A stretch of DNA of 64,000 bases from Gottfriedia acidiceleris (GTDB lineage Bacteria; Bacillota; Bacilli; Bacillales; Bacillaceae_G): positions 124,001 through 188,000 of the forward strand of contig NZ_NESS01000003.1 of the NCBI RefSeq assembly GCF_002128425.1, given 5' to 3'. Of this stretch, positions 33,656 to 44,446 are shown one piece after another. The stretch's first letter is position 1. Each line of letters opens with the position of its first letter. The position numbers were made by a program, and so were the translations under genes. The notes beneath the pieces are model-generated. The model ran no database searches. It had not been told where the DNA came from and saw only the letters and a program-made list of their open reading frames with translations.

Positions 33656-34678
33656 TTACTTACTCATTTTTGGATCTAAAGCGTCGCGTAATCCGTCAGC
33701 AATTAAGTTGAAACTTAAGATTAATAAGCTGATTACAACCGCTGGAATAATCATCATATGAGGGAAAGTTTGTAATGATTTGAAACCATCACTTACTAAA
33801 GAACCTAATGATGCTTTTGGTGGTGCAATACCTAAACCGATGAAGCTTAAGAACGCTTCAGCAAAGATTGCACTTGGAATTGTGAACATCATCATTACAA
33901 TGATTGGACCCATAATATTTGGAATTAAGTGTTTTGCAATTAATTGAGTATTTGTAGCACCTAATGTTCTTGAAGCTAAAACGAACTCTTGATTTTTTAA
34001 TTTTAACATTTGACCACGAACGATTCGGGACATACCTACCCAACCAGTAATTACCATCGCTAAAGCGATTGAAAGAATACCTGGGTTTTTAAATATTAAG
34101 ATGAATAGGATTACTACGATTAGATATGGAACACCCATTAAAACTTCAGCAATACGTTGCATTATAGTATCTACACGGCCACCGAAGAATCCTGAAATAC
34201 CACCGAATGTTACACCGATTACCATATCAATTACAGCTGCTAATAAACCGATTAAAATTGATACTCGAGCACCAGCCCAAGTTCTTGTGAAAATATCACG
34301 ACCTAAATCGTCAGTACCAAACCAATAGTTTTCTTTAATATTTTTATTTTTATAAACGTCATTCCCATATTGATCAATTCCATCAAATGGTAAGAATTTT
34401 ACATTTTCTAACACACCAATTTTAGGTGGTAATTTTGATCTTTTTAAATCTTGATCTTTATAAGAGTGTCCACTCATCATTGGACCAAATAATGTGAAGA
34501 TTAATAAGATGCCAAGGATAAAAAATCCTAACATTGCACCTTTGTTTTTCATAAAACGTCTTCTTGCATCTTTCCAGAAAGAATCCGAAGGTCTTGAAAT
34601 TTTGTCTGCATTATTCAAATCTACGTTTGCAGGTTGGAATAAATCAGATGAAATTTTTTGAGCTGTGTTGTTGTTCAT
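33656..34678 (-). CDS. oppC: Oligopeptide ABC transporter permease OppC
   Basis: 340 residues, longer than typical OppC (about 300), mostly through a periplasm-facing loop between helix 1 (about 48-68) and the next helices. BPD_transp_1 domain with the EAA loop (TLGATNTQLIAKHLIPN), which contacts the ATPases. An N-terminal OppC_N region (DSFWKDARRRFMKNKGAMLGF) is present. Forms the channel with OppB. Four bp after the oppB stop. Confidence 0.92.
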   Translation of the reverse strand: MNNNTAQKISSDLFQPANVDLNNADKISRPSDSFWKDARRRFMKNKGAMLGFFILGILLIFTLFGPMMSGHSYKDQDLKRSKLPPKIGVLENVKFLPFDGIDQYGNDVYKNKNIKENYWFGTDDLGRDIFTRTWAGARVSILIGLLAAVIDMVIGVTFGGISGFFGGRVDTIMQRIAEVLMGVPYLIVVILFILIFKNPGILSIALAMVITGWVGMSRIVRGQMLKLKNQEFVLASRTLGATNTQLIAKHLIPNIMGPIIVMMMFTIPSAIFAEAFLSFIGLGIAPPKASLGSLVSDGFKSLQTFPHMMIIPAVVISLLILSFNLIADGLRDALDPKMSK

Positions 34679-34681
34679 TAT

Positions 34682-35608
34682 TTATTTACCTCCTGCTAAA
34701 CGGATACGTGGATCAATTACACCGTATAAAATATCTACTACGAAAATTACGATTAATAATAATGCACTATAGAAAATAGTTGTACCCATAATTAATGAAT
34801 AGTCATTTGTTTGGATTGAGTTAACGAATTGAGAACCTAGTCCAGGTACAGCAAACATATTTTCAATAACTAATGTACCAGTCATTAAGTTTACCGCCAT
34901 TGGGCCTAAAATTGTAATTACTGGGATTAATGCATTTCGCAGGGCATGTTTAATAATTACGCCTACTTGAGAAATACCTTTTGCTTTTGCTGTTACGATA
35001 TATTCTGAGTTCATAACTTCGATTAACTCTGTTCTTGAGAATCGAGCTACAGTTGCTGTAACGAATACTGACAATGCAATTGTCGGTAGAATCGTGTATT
35101 TAAAGCTTTCCCAATATGCTACTGGGAACCAATGTAATTTTACTGCTAAGTAATATTGTAATATTGCCCCGAATACGAAGGACGGTATCGATATACCTAA
35201 AACTGCTAGAACAGTAGAACCATAGTCATATATTGTATTATTTTTTAATGCTGCTACAATACCGAAGATTAATCCGATAAATGTTCCTAATAATAGTGCT
35301 TGTGCACCTAATTGAGCTGATGGACCAATACGAGTTTTAATCATATCAGTTACTTTACGATTATCGTATCTATATGAAACTCCTAAATCTCCTTTAGCTA
35401 AATTCTCCATGTATTTTGCATATTGTACAGGAACTGGTTTATCTAACCCAAATTTAGCGAAGATAATTTGTTTTTGATCTGGTGTTAATTTCTCTGGGTT
35501 TTTTAATGGAGAACCTGGTAACAACTTCATTAAGAAAAATGTAACAGTACAAATTAAAAATAGTGTGACAAACATGTAAATAAATCTCTGTAGCACGTAA
35601 CGTCCCAC
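34682..35608 (-). CDS. oppB: Oligopeptide ABC transporter permease OppB
   Basis: 308 residues with six predicted helices. N-terminal MGRYVLQRFIYMFVTLFLI and FFLMKLLPGSP are typical of DppB/OppB permeases; the EAA-like loop is TAKAKGISQVGVIIKHALRN. First gene of the operon. In B. subtilis oppA, coding for the lipoprotein receptor, precedes oppB; here the upstream 811 bp hold no gene, so this importer needs a receptor encoded elsewhere. In many bacilli the system imports signalling peptides for sporulation and competence. Confidence 0.92.
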   Translation of the reverse strand: MGRYVLQRFIYMFVTLFLICTVTFFLMKLLPGSPLKNPEKLTPDQKQIIFAKFGLDKPVPVQYAKYMENLAKGDLGVSYRYDNRKVTDMIKTRIGPSAQLGAQALLLGTFIGLIFGIVAALKNNTIYDYGSTVLAVLGISIPSFVFGAILQYYLAVKLHWFPVAYWESFKYTILPTIALSVFVTATVARFSRTELIEVMNSEYIVTAKAKGISQVGVIIKHALRNALIPVITILGPMAVNLMTGTLVIENMFAVPGLGSQFVNSIQTNDYSLIMGTTIFYSALLLIVIFVVDILYGVIDPRIRLAGGK

Positions 35609-36419
35609 AACTGCACCCCCTTATTAATTTAAAAAATATTTTATTTTTTTTATTTTTTGATAATTCTTTTGTAAAAATGAGAGCATTTGGATCTTTCCAC
35701 ATACTCTTTAGTACGAAATATAAGACTGTAATTTTTTCGATCGATTTTACTTCTTGTCCATATTATTCTCAAATATGGGCTAATTCATTTAATCCATTTT
35801 TTTCATTGGATGTAAAATGGTGTAAATTTTTGCTTAAGCTTTTTTTCCCAATAATGTAAGCGTATTCGTAATGACGCTTTTGGTCAATATTTTTTTACTG
35901 GAAAATTCTAAATTATTATTCTAAACTGATTATTTCTAACAATTTCTCCCTTTATAAATTGAATTGGGATCCTTATAAAAAATAGCTTATTTAGATATTT
36001 ATTCATAAATTCAGTAAAAAAATGAATGCATATTTCGAATTATAAATTGCATTTTTAGTATAACAAATTTATTTATCGTAACATATCTCACAATCCATGA
36101 TGTATACCCCCTAGGATGCTAATGCAATGTAGGTAAAATGCAGAAAGTTAATATACAATTCTGACTTTTTATAGTAGAATTTTCGATAAGTATCGATTAT
36201 TTTCTACAAATTTTATTATACATTTTTATAAGAGTTTTACAACAATTTTGACAAATAAAATTAAATAATTTGTTTAAATAAAGAGAATTCTCTTAAAAAT
36301 GTTTACAATTTAATATAAATTTTGTAAAGATTAGTTGAAAGTGATTACATTGTTATTATAGTATAGCATTATTAAGTCTACAATATATAATTCTTTCCAA
36401 TAGGAGGATCACTAATCAA
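35609..36419. other. Long AT-rich divergent intergenic region (oppB / 36420 gene)
   Basis: 811 bp without a supportable gene, where oppA would be expected from synteny. A promoter for the rightward gene is visible at 36335-36362 (TTGAAA, 16 bp, TATAGT). A partial cre-like sequence TGTAAGCGTATTCG lies at about 35857. No remnant of a lipoprotein signal peptide was seen in the frames I scanned. Confidence 0.55.
36335..36362 (+). promoter_or_regulatory. Sigma-A promoter for the 36420 gene
   Basis: TTGAAA at 36335 and TATAGT at 36357 with 16 bp between, about 55 bp before the start codon. Confidence 0.6.
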
Positions 36420-36794
36420 ATGTCGAAACACTATATTATTAGCTTATTATCAGCAATCGTACTAGCAGCAATCTTTTCTATTACCCAAGGAACTTTGAAC
36501 TTTTTTCTTCACTTCACGAACGCTATATTCTATATTGGTCTAACATTATTTGTTTTTGGTGCGTTCTTATTAATCGTGCAAAGTGGATTTTTTAATATCA
36601 CTCGGTTTGGAATGCGTAAAGTATTCGGTACGAAAGACAAACAGATGGCAGAAATGACTGGTGATGAATCACTTACTGTTAAAAAGGATATGATCTACAG
36701 AAGATATAATTTTTCAGTTACAAAACCATTACTTATGGCTTCAATCACATTAGTTATCCTATCTTTTTTATTTAGTTTTATCATTATTTATTAA
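36420..36794 (+). CDS. DUF3899-family membrane protein
   Basis: 124 residues with hydrophobic helices at about 5-25, 35-57 and 102-123. A conserved cytosolic stretch (FNITRFGMRKVFG) follows helix 2. This layout and the position upstream of trpS fit the DUF3899 family of bacilli. Function unknown. AGGAGG lies 12 bases before the ATG, a slightly long spacing. It is followed without a clear terminator by the trpS promoter. Confidence 0.75.
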   Translation: MSKHYIISLLSAIVLAAIFSITQGTLNFFLHFTNAIFYIGLTLFVFGAFLLIVQSGFFNITRFGMRKVFGTKDKQMAEMTGDESLTVKKDMIYRRYNFSVTKPLLMASITLVILSFLFSFIIIY

Positions 36795-36810
36795 ATGATG
36801 TATCAACATC

Positions 36811-36839
36811 TTGAAAGTTGAATATAATTAAGATATTAT
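36811..36839 (+). promoter_or_regulatory. Sigma-A promoter of trpS
   Basis: TTGAAA (36811) and TATTAT (36834) with 17 bp spacing, just upstream of the T-box leader. Confidence 0.75.
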
Positions 36840-36863
36840 CTATAGAAAGTATATATAAGCTAT

Positions 36864-37109
36864 GATGAAGAGTAGTACACAGATTTAGCATGTGAAGAGA
36901 GCTTGTGGATGGTGAAAACAAGTCATGCTCCCTGTCGAATGGACTTCTGAGCTTCGAACCGAACATTTAGTATAAGTAGGCTTCGACGTAACTCAAACGA
37001 TAGATGAGGGCATGATTTCATGCATGAGTGATTCCTTATTTGGAATAACTAGAGTGGTACCGCGGTTTAATCGTCTCTATGTAATAGAGAGATTATGCCG
37101 CTTTTTTTA
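36864..37109 (+). promoter_or_regulatory. tRNA-Trp T-box riboswitch
   Basis: Leader of about 245 nt. The T-box sequence AGAGTGGTACCGCGG is at 37051-37065 and the specifier codon TGG (Trp) is in CGAATGGACTTCTGAGC (TGG at 36940-36942). The terminator stem is GCGG...CCGC with an inner TCTCTA/TAGAGA stem and seven T (37062-37107). Uncharged tRNA-Trp binds specifier and T-box and favours read-through into trpS. Confidence 0.93.
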
Positions 37110-37131
37110 TTTTATTTTTAGCTTTAATTAG

Positions 37132-38142
<1,011 letters not shown>

Positions 38143-38198
38143 TACTGGTTTTAAAAATTAAACTAATTAAATGGTGTCTTATAAGTTAAAGAACTTTA

Positions 38199-38240
38199 GC
38201 ACAAAAAAACCCACAAGGAACTTTTTCTCCTTGTGGGTCT
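38199..38240. terminator. Terminator between trpS and yjbA
   Basis: ACCCACAAGGA/TCCTTGTGGGT; on the minus strand followed by seven T, so it mainly ends yjbA; also usable for trpS. Confidence 0.85.
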
Positions 38241-38274
38241 TCTTCGTTTTGAGACCCTTTAAAATAGGCCTCTT

Positions 38275-39027
38275 TTAATTTACTTTTTGTTCGTGTTCCA
38301 TTTCCCAAAGTTTTTCAAAGAAAGGTTGACCTTTAACGATTCTTCCACATAATTGCTCATGTCGCTCTGACCAACCACTCTTTATTTCGTCATATAATTG
38401 GGACCAAATATCCTCAAATGACAAATCCTGAATTTGTTGATACGATCTTGGATTCCACTCAGTGTACCAATACCTGATCTCCGAAGGATTTTTTGATGAA
38501 TGGAGCTGATCTAACGCCATAAATAATAACTGCTTTAGTTGTCTTTCTTTTCTTGTTAGTCCGCTCATAATAATTGGCGACGGTGACAGTATATGATGTT
38601 CTTTTGTTTCATCATTTACTAAATTTTGAAGATTATAGTGACTTTCTTCAATCTCGGCTGTCATATCATACACCATTTGTTCTTGTCTTGGTATTAGACG
38701 ACTTTTTCGAATTGGAATATTATACCCAATTGTGTCAACCGCAATAATACCATTACCGTCAGTTACTACAAAGCAATAATCTAGTTGAATACGCTCATGA
38801 TTCTTTCTTACATAAGACTTTTGGAAAACTTCAGTTAATAGACCGGAAGGAAGCTCTAATAGTTCATTTTCAATATACTGATATAACTCTGGAGTAACTT
38901 TAATGACTGGAACTTGGTCTAATAATTCAACACTATCATCTTTTCTCCATTCAAAAAAATGACAGACATTGTAACCATTTTCTTCACCTTCAAACCAATT
39001 GACCCATACATCATGTAAATACAACAT
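38275..39027 (-). CDS. yjbA: YjbA family protein
   Basis: 250 residues, soluble, no signal peptide. Begins [31 protein letters not shown], characteristic of YjbA (UPF0736), and has the trpS-adjacent position of B. subtilis yjbA. The C-terminal third is Trp- and Glu-rich ([20 protein letters not shown]). Function unknown. The start has only a modest ribosome site (GAGGGG about ten bases upstream). Convergent with trpS. Confidence 0.88.
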   Translation of the reverse strand: MLYLHDVWVNWFEGEENGYNVCHFFEWRKDDSVELLDQVPVIKVTPELYQYIENELLELPSGLLTEVFQKSYVRKNHERIQLDYCFVVTDGNGIIAVDTIGYNIPIRKSRLIPRQEQMVYDMTAEIEESHYNLQNLVNDETKEHHILSPSPIIMSGLTRKERQLKQLLFMALDQLHSSKNPSEIRYWYTEWNPRSYQQIQDLSFEDIWSQLYDEIKSGWSERHEQLCGRIVKGQPFFEKLWEMEHEQKVN

Positions 39028-39175
39028 TTACTACCCCTCACTTCACAACTGTATGTAACTTTCAGTATGGTCAGTGATTCACTAATTTATTCCATTTTCC
39101 ACTGAATTACAAAAAGTGTTTAATAAACTGAAAGAAAAATCATCAATAAATCATTAAAATCTCATAAATTAAAGC

Positions 39176-39955
39176 TTAAATTGAAATATAATTTATTGCA
39201 TTCTCCTTAATCTTTTTACTTGGCGTTCGTAAAAGGACATCAGTTGACCATTCTGTCTGCTCTGTACAACTTTTAACAATGTCATATCCAACACTGTAAC
39301 CTAATAATTTTGGAATTCCGTTCCCACCATACAAGTATTTTGAAAAATTATCATCATTACTTGTTATTTCAAGTTTATCAGTTAAATATTTTTTATAAAA
39401 TAATTCACATTGCTTGGAAGAATACTGATTTGTCCATGGCGCCTGAACTGCTTCTCCATACTTTTCTAAAACTGCAGTTTCGGCTAACCCTTCTAAAATC
39501 ATTGCATCTAGTAATGTGACTTTTTTGTTTTTATATAACTTAGTCAATCTTACAATATGATGATACTCATGTAATAATACTGCTTTATGTTGTAAAATTC
39601 CTTCTAAAGGGGACAAAAATAAACAAATACAATTTTTATGTGCGATTCCACCCCTTTGGTAAGTCGTGTTTTTAAACATACTTCTCGTTCTATGACAAGG
39701 TAAAATAAATATAGGAAGGTCAGGTCCATTAAATTCTTTTTTTAGCTTCTCAAACTCATCAGAAAGACTTTTCCATATATTTTTTTTAACTAGTTGCTTC
39801 AGATCATCTTTACTATCAATTGACAGCCTTGATAAACCGTGGGAAAGAAGATATTTATATAAACTCACTTCATTATATTTCGGAAAATATGGTAAAAGTT
39901 TTTTTATTACCACTTGATTATCTTCAATAAAATCAACCCATTTATAAGTTGGCAT
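39176..39955 (-). CDS. yjaZ: DUF2268 putative zinc protease YjaZ
   Basis: 259 residues. The zinc-binding motif HEYHH is at 129-133, and a downstream Glu in ILEGLAET (about 157-164) can be the third ligand, as in DUF2268 peptidases. No signal peptide is visible, so it is probably cytosolic. In B. subtilis yjaZ follows fabF in the same place. Substrate unknown. It runs leftward after fabF with a terminator between them, so it has its own promoter. Confidence 0.88.
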   Translation of the reverse strand: MPTYKWVDFIEDNQVVIKKLLPYFPKYNEVSLYKYLLSHGLSRLSIDSKDDLKQLVKKNIWKSLSDEFEKLKKEFNGPDLPIFILPCHRTRSMFKNTTYQRGGIAHKNCICLFLSPLEGILQHKAVLLHEYHHIVRLTKLYKNKKVTLLDAMILEGLAETAVLEKYGEAVQAPWTNQYSSKQCELFYKKYLTDKLEITSNDDNFSKYLYGGNGIPKLLGYSVGYDIVKSCTEQTEWSTDVLLRTPSKKIKENAINYISI

Positions 39956-40028
39956 TATCCCAAGTTAATCACCTCAATTTATATAAAGTATGAAAATTAA
40001 CTTGTGAAAGTTACTTTTTTTCTAATAA

Positions 40029-40057
40029 AAAAAAGCTTAGGTAAAGACCTAAGCTCT
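40029..40057 (-). terminator. Terminator of the fabHF operon
   Basis: AGCTTAGGT/ACCTAAGCT with a 4-base loop, followed on the minus strand by eight T. Confidence 0.88.
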
Positions 40058-40089
40058 TGTGTCCAAAATTTGTATAATTGAATTTAAAC

Positions 40090-41328
40090 TTATTTAGAAA
40101 ATTCTTTAAATGCTAAAGTTACATTATGTCCGCCAAATCCTAATGAATTAGAAATTGCTGCTTTTACATTAAATGGTCTAGCAACATTTGGTACATAATC
40201 TAAATCGCATTCGCTATCTGTTTCTTGGTGATTAATCGTTGGAGCAATTACTTTATTATGGATTGTTAATGCAGTAATAATCGCTTCAATACCACCTGCT
40301 GCTCCTAGCATATGACCAGTCATAGATTTTGTTGAACTAATTGGTACATTATATGCATGTTCTCCAAATACTTCTTTAATTGCCATTGTCTCAAATTTAT
40401 CGTTTAACTCAGTACTTGTCCCATGCGCATTAATGTAATGGATATCTTCAACTGATAAACCAGCATCATCAAGTGCCATTCTCATTGCACGTGCGCCACC
40501 TTCTCCACCTGGAGCTGGAGCTGTAATATGGTGTGCATCACCAGTTGTTCCATATCCAACGATTTCAGCATAAATCTTCGCTCCACGAGCTAATGCGTGA
40601 TCTAATTCCTCAAGGAACACGATACCAGCACCTTCACCAATGATAAAGCCATCACGAGCATTGTCAAATGGACGACATGCTTTCTCTGGGTCTGGATTTA
40701 ATGATAAAGCTCTAGCAGCACAGAAACCAGCAAGACCCATATCAGTAATCGGTGCTTCTGCACCACCAGTAATCATAGCAACTGCATCGCCACGTTGAAT
40801 AATTTTGAAAGCATCACCAATCGAACTTGCACCAGAAGCACAAGCTGTAACTGTACAACCATTTGGACCTTTAGCACCCGTTAGAATAGATACTTGTCCA
40901 GATGCCATATCAGGGATTAGCATTGGAATAAAGAATGGGCTTACTCGACGTGCACCTTTTGTTTGGAAAGTATTAAACTGTTCTTCATATGTTTCCATAC
41001 CACCGATACCAGAACCGATCCAAACACCAACTTTTGGAGCATTTTCTTCATTGATTGTAAAGTTTGCATCTTCTAGAGCCATTTTTGAAGCTGCGATTGC
41101 ATAGTGAGTAAAACGGTCCATGCGTTTTACTTCTTTTTTATCAATATATTTTTCAGGATCAAAGTCTTTTACTTCTCCCGCAACTTTAACAGGGAAATTA
41201 TCAGGATTTTTTCGAGTTAGAACACCAATCCCACTCTTTCCATTCATTAAACTTTCCCATACTGTATTAATATCATTACCAATAGGTGATACTGCACCTA
41301 ATCCTGTGATAACAACTCGTTTTTTCAT
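40090..41328 (-). CDS. fabF: Beta-ketoacyl-ACP synthase II (FabF)
   Basis: 412 residues from the ATG at 41328, nine bases after GGGAGA; the frame is open further into fabH but [19 protein letters not shown] is the family start. Catalytic Cys in TACASGASS (about 164), His in INAHGTST and [14 protein letters not shown]. It condenses malonyl-ACP with acyl-ACP in elongation. It follows fabH by 25 bp in one operon under a FapR-like operator. Confidence 0.97.
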   Translation of the reverse strand: MKKRVVITGLGAVSPIGNDINTVWESLMNGKSGIGVLTRKNPDNFPVKVAGEVKDFDPEKYIDKKEVKRMDRFTHYAIAASKMALEDANFTINEENAPKVGVWIGSGIGGMETYEEQFNTFQTKGARRVSPFFIPMLIPDMASGQVSILTGAKGPNGCTVTACASGASSIGDAFKIIQRGDAVAMITGGAEAPITDMGLAGFCAARALSLNPDPEKACRPFDNARDGFIIGEGAGIVFLEELDHALARGAKIYAEIVGYGTTGDAHHITAPAPGGEGGARAMRMALDDAGLSVEDIHYINAHGTSTELNDKFETMAIKEVFGEHAYNVPISSTKSMTGHMLGAAGGIEAIITALTIHNKVIAPTINHQETDSECDLDYVPNVARPFNVKAAISNSLGFGGHNVTLAFKEFSK

Positions 41329-41353
41329 TTCAAAAAATCTCCCTTCAATTAGA

Positions 41354-42289
41354 TTATCTTCCGAATCGAAGTGCAATTGCACCCCAAGTTAATCCGCCGC
41401 CAAATCCAACTAATACTAATACATCGTCTTCCTTAATATTACCTTTTTTATACTCTTCAACTAATGCAATCGGAATTGAAGATGAAGAAGTATTGCCATG
41501 ACGATCTATAATTACACTCATTTTTTCCTTAGGAAGCTGTAATCTTTCTCTTGCTGCTTCCATAATACGAGTATTCGCTTGGTGTGGAATTAAGAAATCC
41601 ACTTCTTCTTTTGTTAATCCAGCTAATTTTAATACACTTTCACAAGAATCTCCCATTTGACGAACTGCAAATTTAAAGACTTCTCGGCCATTCATTACTA
41701 AGTGGTCTCCACCTTTATATAGATGTTTTCCACCTGTACCGTCCGCGCCTAGTTCATAAGAAAGAATACCTCTTCCTTCACTTACTGGACCGATAACTGC
41801 AGCACCTGCACCATCACCAAATAAAACTGCCGTATTTCGATCTTCCCAGTTAACAATTTTCGTTAACTTTTCAGCTCCAATTACTAGTATTTTACTGTAA
41901 GTACCAGTATTAACAAATTGAGTTGCTGTAACAACTCCATAAATAAATCCAGCACAAGCAGCACTAATATCCATTGCAGCAGCATTTTTAGCTCCAAGTC
42001 TTTCTTGAATTACACATGCAACTGATGGAAATGACATATCTGGTGTAACAGTTCCAACTAAAATTAAGTCAAGTTCTTCTGCTTTTACATTTGCATCTTT
42101 TAAAGCTTCTACCGCAGCTTCATATGCTAAATGAGAAGTGTCTTGTTCGTCACTAGCAATTCTTCTTTCCTTAATTCCAGTACGACTAACAATCCACTCA
42201 TCTGAAGTATCCATCATTTGTTCTAAATCATAATTGGTTAATTTTTTTTCGGGTACGTATGAGCCAATACCTAAAATTCCAGCATTCAT
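41354..42289 (-). CDS. fabH: Beta-ketoacyl-ACP synthase III (FabH)
   Basis: 311 residues. Catalytic triad visible: C112 in ISAACAGF, His in FLIPHQAN and Asn in HGNTSSSS. It starts fatty-acid synthesis by condensing acyl-CoA with malonyl-ACP; in bacilli it prefers branched primers. First gene of fabHF. A FapR-like operator at 42335-42353 lies upstream. It corresponds to fabHA of B. subtilis by position. Confidence 0.96.
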   Translation of the reverse strand: MNAGILGIGSYVPEKKLTNYDLEQMMDTSDEWIVSRTGIKERRIASDEQDTSHLAYEAAVEALKDANVKAEELDLILVGTVTPDMSFPSVACVIQERLGAKNAAAMDISAACAGFIYGVVTATQFVNTGTYSKILVIGAEKLTKIVNWEDRNTAVLFGDGAGAAVIGPVSEGRGILSYELGADGTGGKHLYKGGDHLVMNGREVFKFAVRQMGDSCESVLKLAGLTKEEVDFLIPHQANTRIMEAARERLQLPKEKMSVIIDRHGNTSSSSIPIALVEEYKKGNIKEDDVLVLVGFGGGLTWGAIALRFGR

Positions 42290-42334
42290 TAATATCCCCG
42301 CCTTACTTTTAAATTTTAATTTTTATATCTTCTT

Positions 42335-42353
42335 ATTATTACCTGGTACTAAT
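42335..42353. promoter_or_regulatory. FapR-like operator of fabHF
   Basis: ATTATTACCTGGTACTAAT differs at one base from the palindromic FapR consensus ATTAGTACCTGGTACTAAT. About 46 bp upstream of fabH. Confidence 0.85.
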
Positions 42354-42502
42354 TTTATGAAATAATAAGTACTTTGTCTACATTTTTATCTTTTAATATC
42401 TAGACTATAAAAAAGATTATACATTTCTTAAAAGAATACCACTCAATTGAACAAACTTCAAAACCAAAGCAAATTTTCAAACGTATTGTATTCTACTACA
42501 AA

Positions 42503-42535
42503 AAAGGGAATAGTTCAAAACGAACTATTCCCTTT
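42503..42535 (-). terminator. Terminator hairpin, yjaU-yjaV operon (copy 1)
   Basis: AAAGGGAATAGTTC/GAACTATTCCCTTT around AAAAC; T run on the minus strand. A similar hairpin lies 140 bp away. Confidence 0.75.
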
Positions 42536-42644
42536 CACGCTGTTGTACTAAATAATTAAAATTCATCTCCTAAATTAAAAATTAATTAGTCTTAATTAAG
42601 AAGAAGCCGCTCATCTTATGACTGATTTATTTTTCAACATAAAA

Positions 42645-42679
42645 AAGGAAATAATTCAAAACGAACAATTTCCTTTTAT
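42645..42679 (-). terminator. Terminator-like hairpin after yjaV (copy 2)
   Basis: AAAAGGAAAT..TTC/GAAC.ATTTCCTTTT with the same AAAAC loop as copy 1; looks like a duplication. Interval 42536-42644 holds no gene. Confidence 0.6.
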
Positions 42680-42704
42680 CTTTTTCTTACTCATGTACCT
42701 TATA

Positions 42705-43511
42705 TTAGTAAAGATGAAAATGCTGTTGAATTTGCAGTTTTTGCTTTTGTATACCGTCCTCAATTGAAGTTGTATTAATAATAACAAAAGGAGTTGCATC
42801 TATAAAATTTCTATTTTGTGCAAACTTTATTCCTTCGATCATATTTTGTAATCCAGTGAAATTCCCATGCTCTGGTAAGTACATACATTGTTTAGCCGTA
42901 ATGATATATTTATGTTCTTTTAATTCCTTCTCTGAAATTATTCTAATCGCTTTACCTACATCTTCTACAAATAGAATTTCATTAGAACCATATACATTTT
43001 TAATGGATACATTTCTCTTTCCTAAGTCTTGAACAATCAATTCATGTACTAAGCCTGCGGATGGCTCCCAAGGTCCATATAAAGATGGAATTTCAATATA
43101 AGTAATATTGCAATCTATATTTTTACTTAATTCATTAACAGTTCTTTCTAAATCTGCTAATTCTTTTTTTGTAGATAATAAAAAGATAATATCCTTACTT
43201 TTAGCAATGATCTTGTTAAATAGTTTTTCTGTAAATTCAATATTATTAATTGTGCCTTTTAACTTTAGTTCGTCGTAAAAATGACAAATAAAAATAGTAT
43301 CATATTGCTCATTCTCTAATAAAAATTGCTCTTCATCCAAAAAGATGACCCTTGCATTTCTTCCAATTGAGAAGATTTTTTCTTCACTAATTAAATCACT
43401 TTCATTTCCTTTTTCCATTACAACCGCTGAGACATCATTATATTCCATTAGTTGACAGACTAACTCATATCCTATAAATCCACTGGATCCTAGAACCGCA
43501 CACTTTTTCAT
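42705..43511 (-). CDS. yjaV: NAD(P)-binding Rossmann protein, YjaV-like
   Basis: 268 residues. N-terminal dinucleotide-binding signature GSSGFIGYE (residues 8-16) as in epimerase/SDR relatives, then a SLYGPWEPS segment similar to NAD-dependent epimerases. The usual Y-x3-K active site of extended SDRs is not clear, so activity is uncertain. Named from its position between fabH and yjaU, as in B. subtilis; med and comZ, which lie between yjaV and fabH there, are absent. Forty-seven bp after the preceding gene. Confidence 0.75.
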   Translation of the reverse strand: MKKCAVLGSSGFIGYELVCQLMEYNDVSAVVMEKGNESDLISEEKIFSIGRNARVIFLDEEQFLLENEQYDTIFICHFYDELKLKGTINNIEFTEKLFNKIIAKSKDIIFLLSTKKELADLERTVNELSKNIDCNITYIEIPSLYGPWEPSAGLVHELIVQDLGKRNVSIKNVYGSNEILFVEDVGKAIRIISEKELKEHKYIITAKQCMYLPEHGNFTGLQNMIEGIKFAQNRNFIDATPFVIINTTSIEDGIQKQKLQIQQHFHLY

Positions 43512-43558
43512 TATTAACCTCCTTCTTCTAAGGAATTAATTCAAAAAAAATATAGAGA

Positions 43559-44284
43559 CTATAAAACATCTTGATATTTTTTTAAAAACCTTATTAAGTT
43601 TTTTCCACAATCAAATTTTTTCTCTTCTAAGGAGATCAAAATCGAAATCGGTAAATTATTTTTATGTCGCTCTTCTTCTAAAAGTCTAATATCGCTTTTC
43701 CATTTATAATGATTTCTTGTTGTTGTGTAAATTTTAATTGGTGAAATTGTTTCATAGAAAAAACATTCTCTATCTATAACCATATATATATCCGACGCTT
43801 TATATGCCTTCAAAATTTCATGAACGGTTCTCTTATAGAACAGTTTATTTTCTCTTTCTAAATCTAATTCATTTTTTATATTTAACGAAGGATTTAATAA
43901 TGAAATACTTCTGACTTTTCCCTTTAAGAGGCCAAGTAATTTACAAACGACTAATGCACCAGTACCTTCCCCAATTATATGAATTGATGGATTCAAAATT
44001 TCTTTTCTCATAACTGAATGATATAAGCTTTCTGCTAAATCGACAGCGTCATCTGAACCCCAGTTTTTTCCATATAAATTTGAAGTGAATACTGTGTACC
44101 CTTCATCTGTTAAAGTCGATAATAGTTTTCTTTTATCAAAATGCTGCAATAAGCAACTATGATCATTATCTACGTAATGCGTATTCCCACCGACATAGAG
44201 TACTCCGAAGCCATTCGGTCTAATAGGTAGATGAATAACTGCATATTGATCCTCTTGTTTAAAAAATCTCTCAGTTACAGGCAT
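43559..44284 (-). CDS. yjaU: Alpha/beta-hydrolase-like protein, YjaU-like
   Basis: 241 residues from the ATG at 44284, with AAGGTGAT just upstream; a GTG at 44293 overlaps it. The fold pattern suits an alpha/beta hydrolase, and the nucleophile-elbow position reads IGEGTGAL, with Gly where the catalytic Ser would be (G-x-S-x-G). A normal hydrolase mechanism therefore seems unlikely. Upstream partner of the yjaV-like gene. Function unknown. Confidence 0.72.
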   Translation of the reverse strand: MPVTERFFKQEDQYAVIHLPIRPNGFGVLYVGGNTHYVDNDHSCLLQHFDKRKLLSTLTDEGYTVFTSNLYGKNWGSDDAVDLAESLYHSVMRKEILNPSIHIIGEGTGALVVCKLLGLLKGKVRSISLLNPSLNIKNELDLERENKLFYKRTVHEILKAYKASDIYMVIDRECFFYETISPIKIYTTTRNHYKWKSDIRLLEEERHKNNLPISILISLEEKKFDCGKNLIRFLKKYQDVL

Positions 44285-44384
44285 TCTTATCACCTTATTA
44301 TTAATGTAGTATTTTTGGGAATTATAAAATAGGTATAAAAAATTCTTAAGTTACTTTTTTTAATTAAAACTTTTTAATTATAAC

Positions 44385-44413
44385 TTCAATTATCAAATTT
44401 CTAGGTATATAAT
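44385..44413 (+). promoter_or_regulatory. Sigma-A promoter of yjzD
   Basis: TTCAAT (44385) and TATAAT (44408), 17 bp apart. Confidence 0.6.
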
Positions 44414-44446
44414 ATGATAAGAACTAACTAGATAGGAGTGATTAGA

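Noticed and set aside
35890-35912. CodY box upstream of oppB
   Set aside because: TTTTTACTGGAAAATT aligns to AATTTTCWGAAAATT only with about five mismatches or a shifted half-site.
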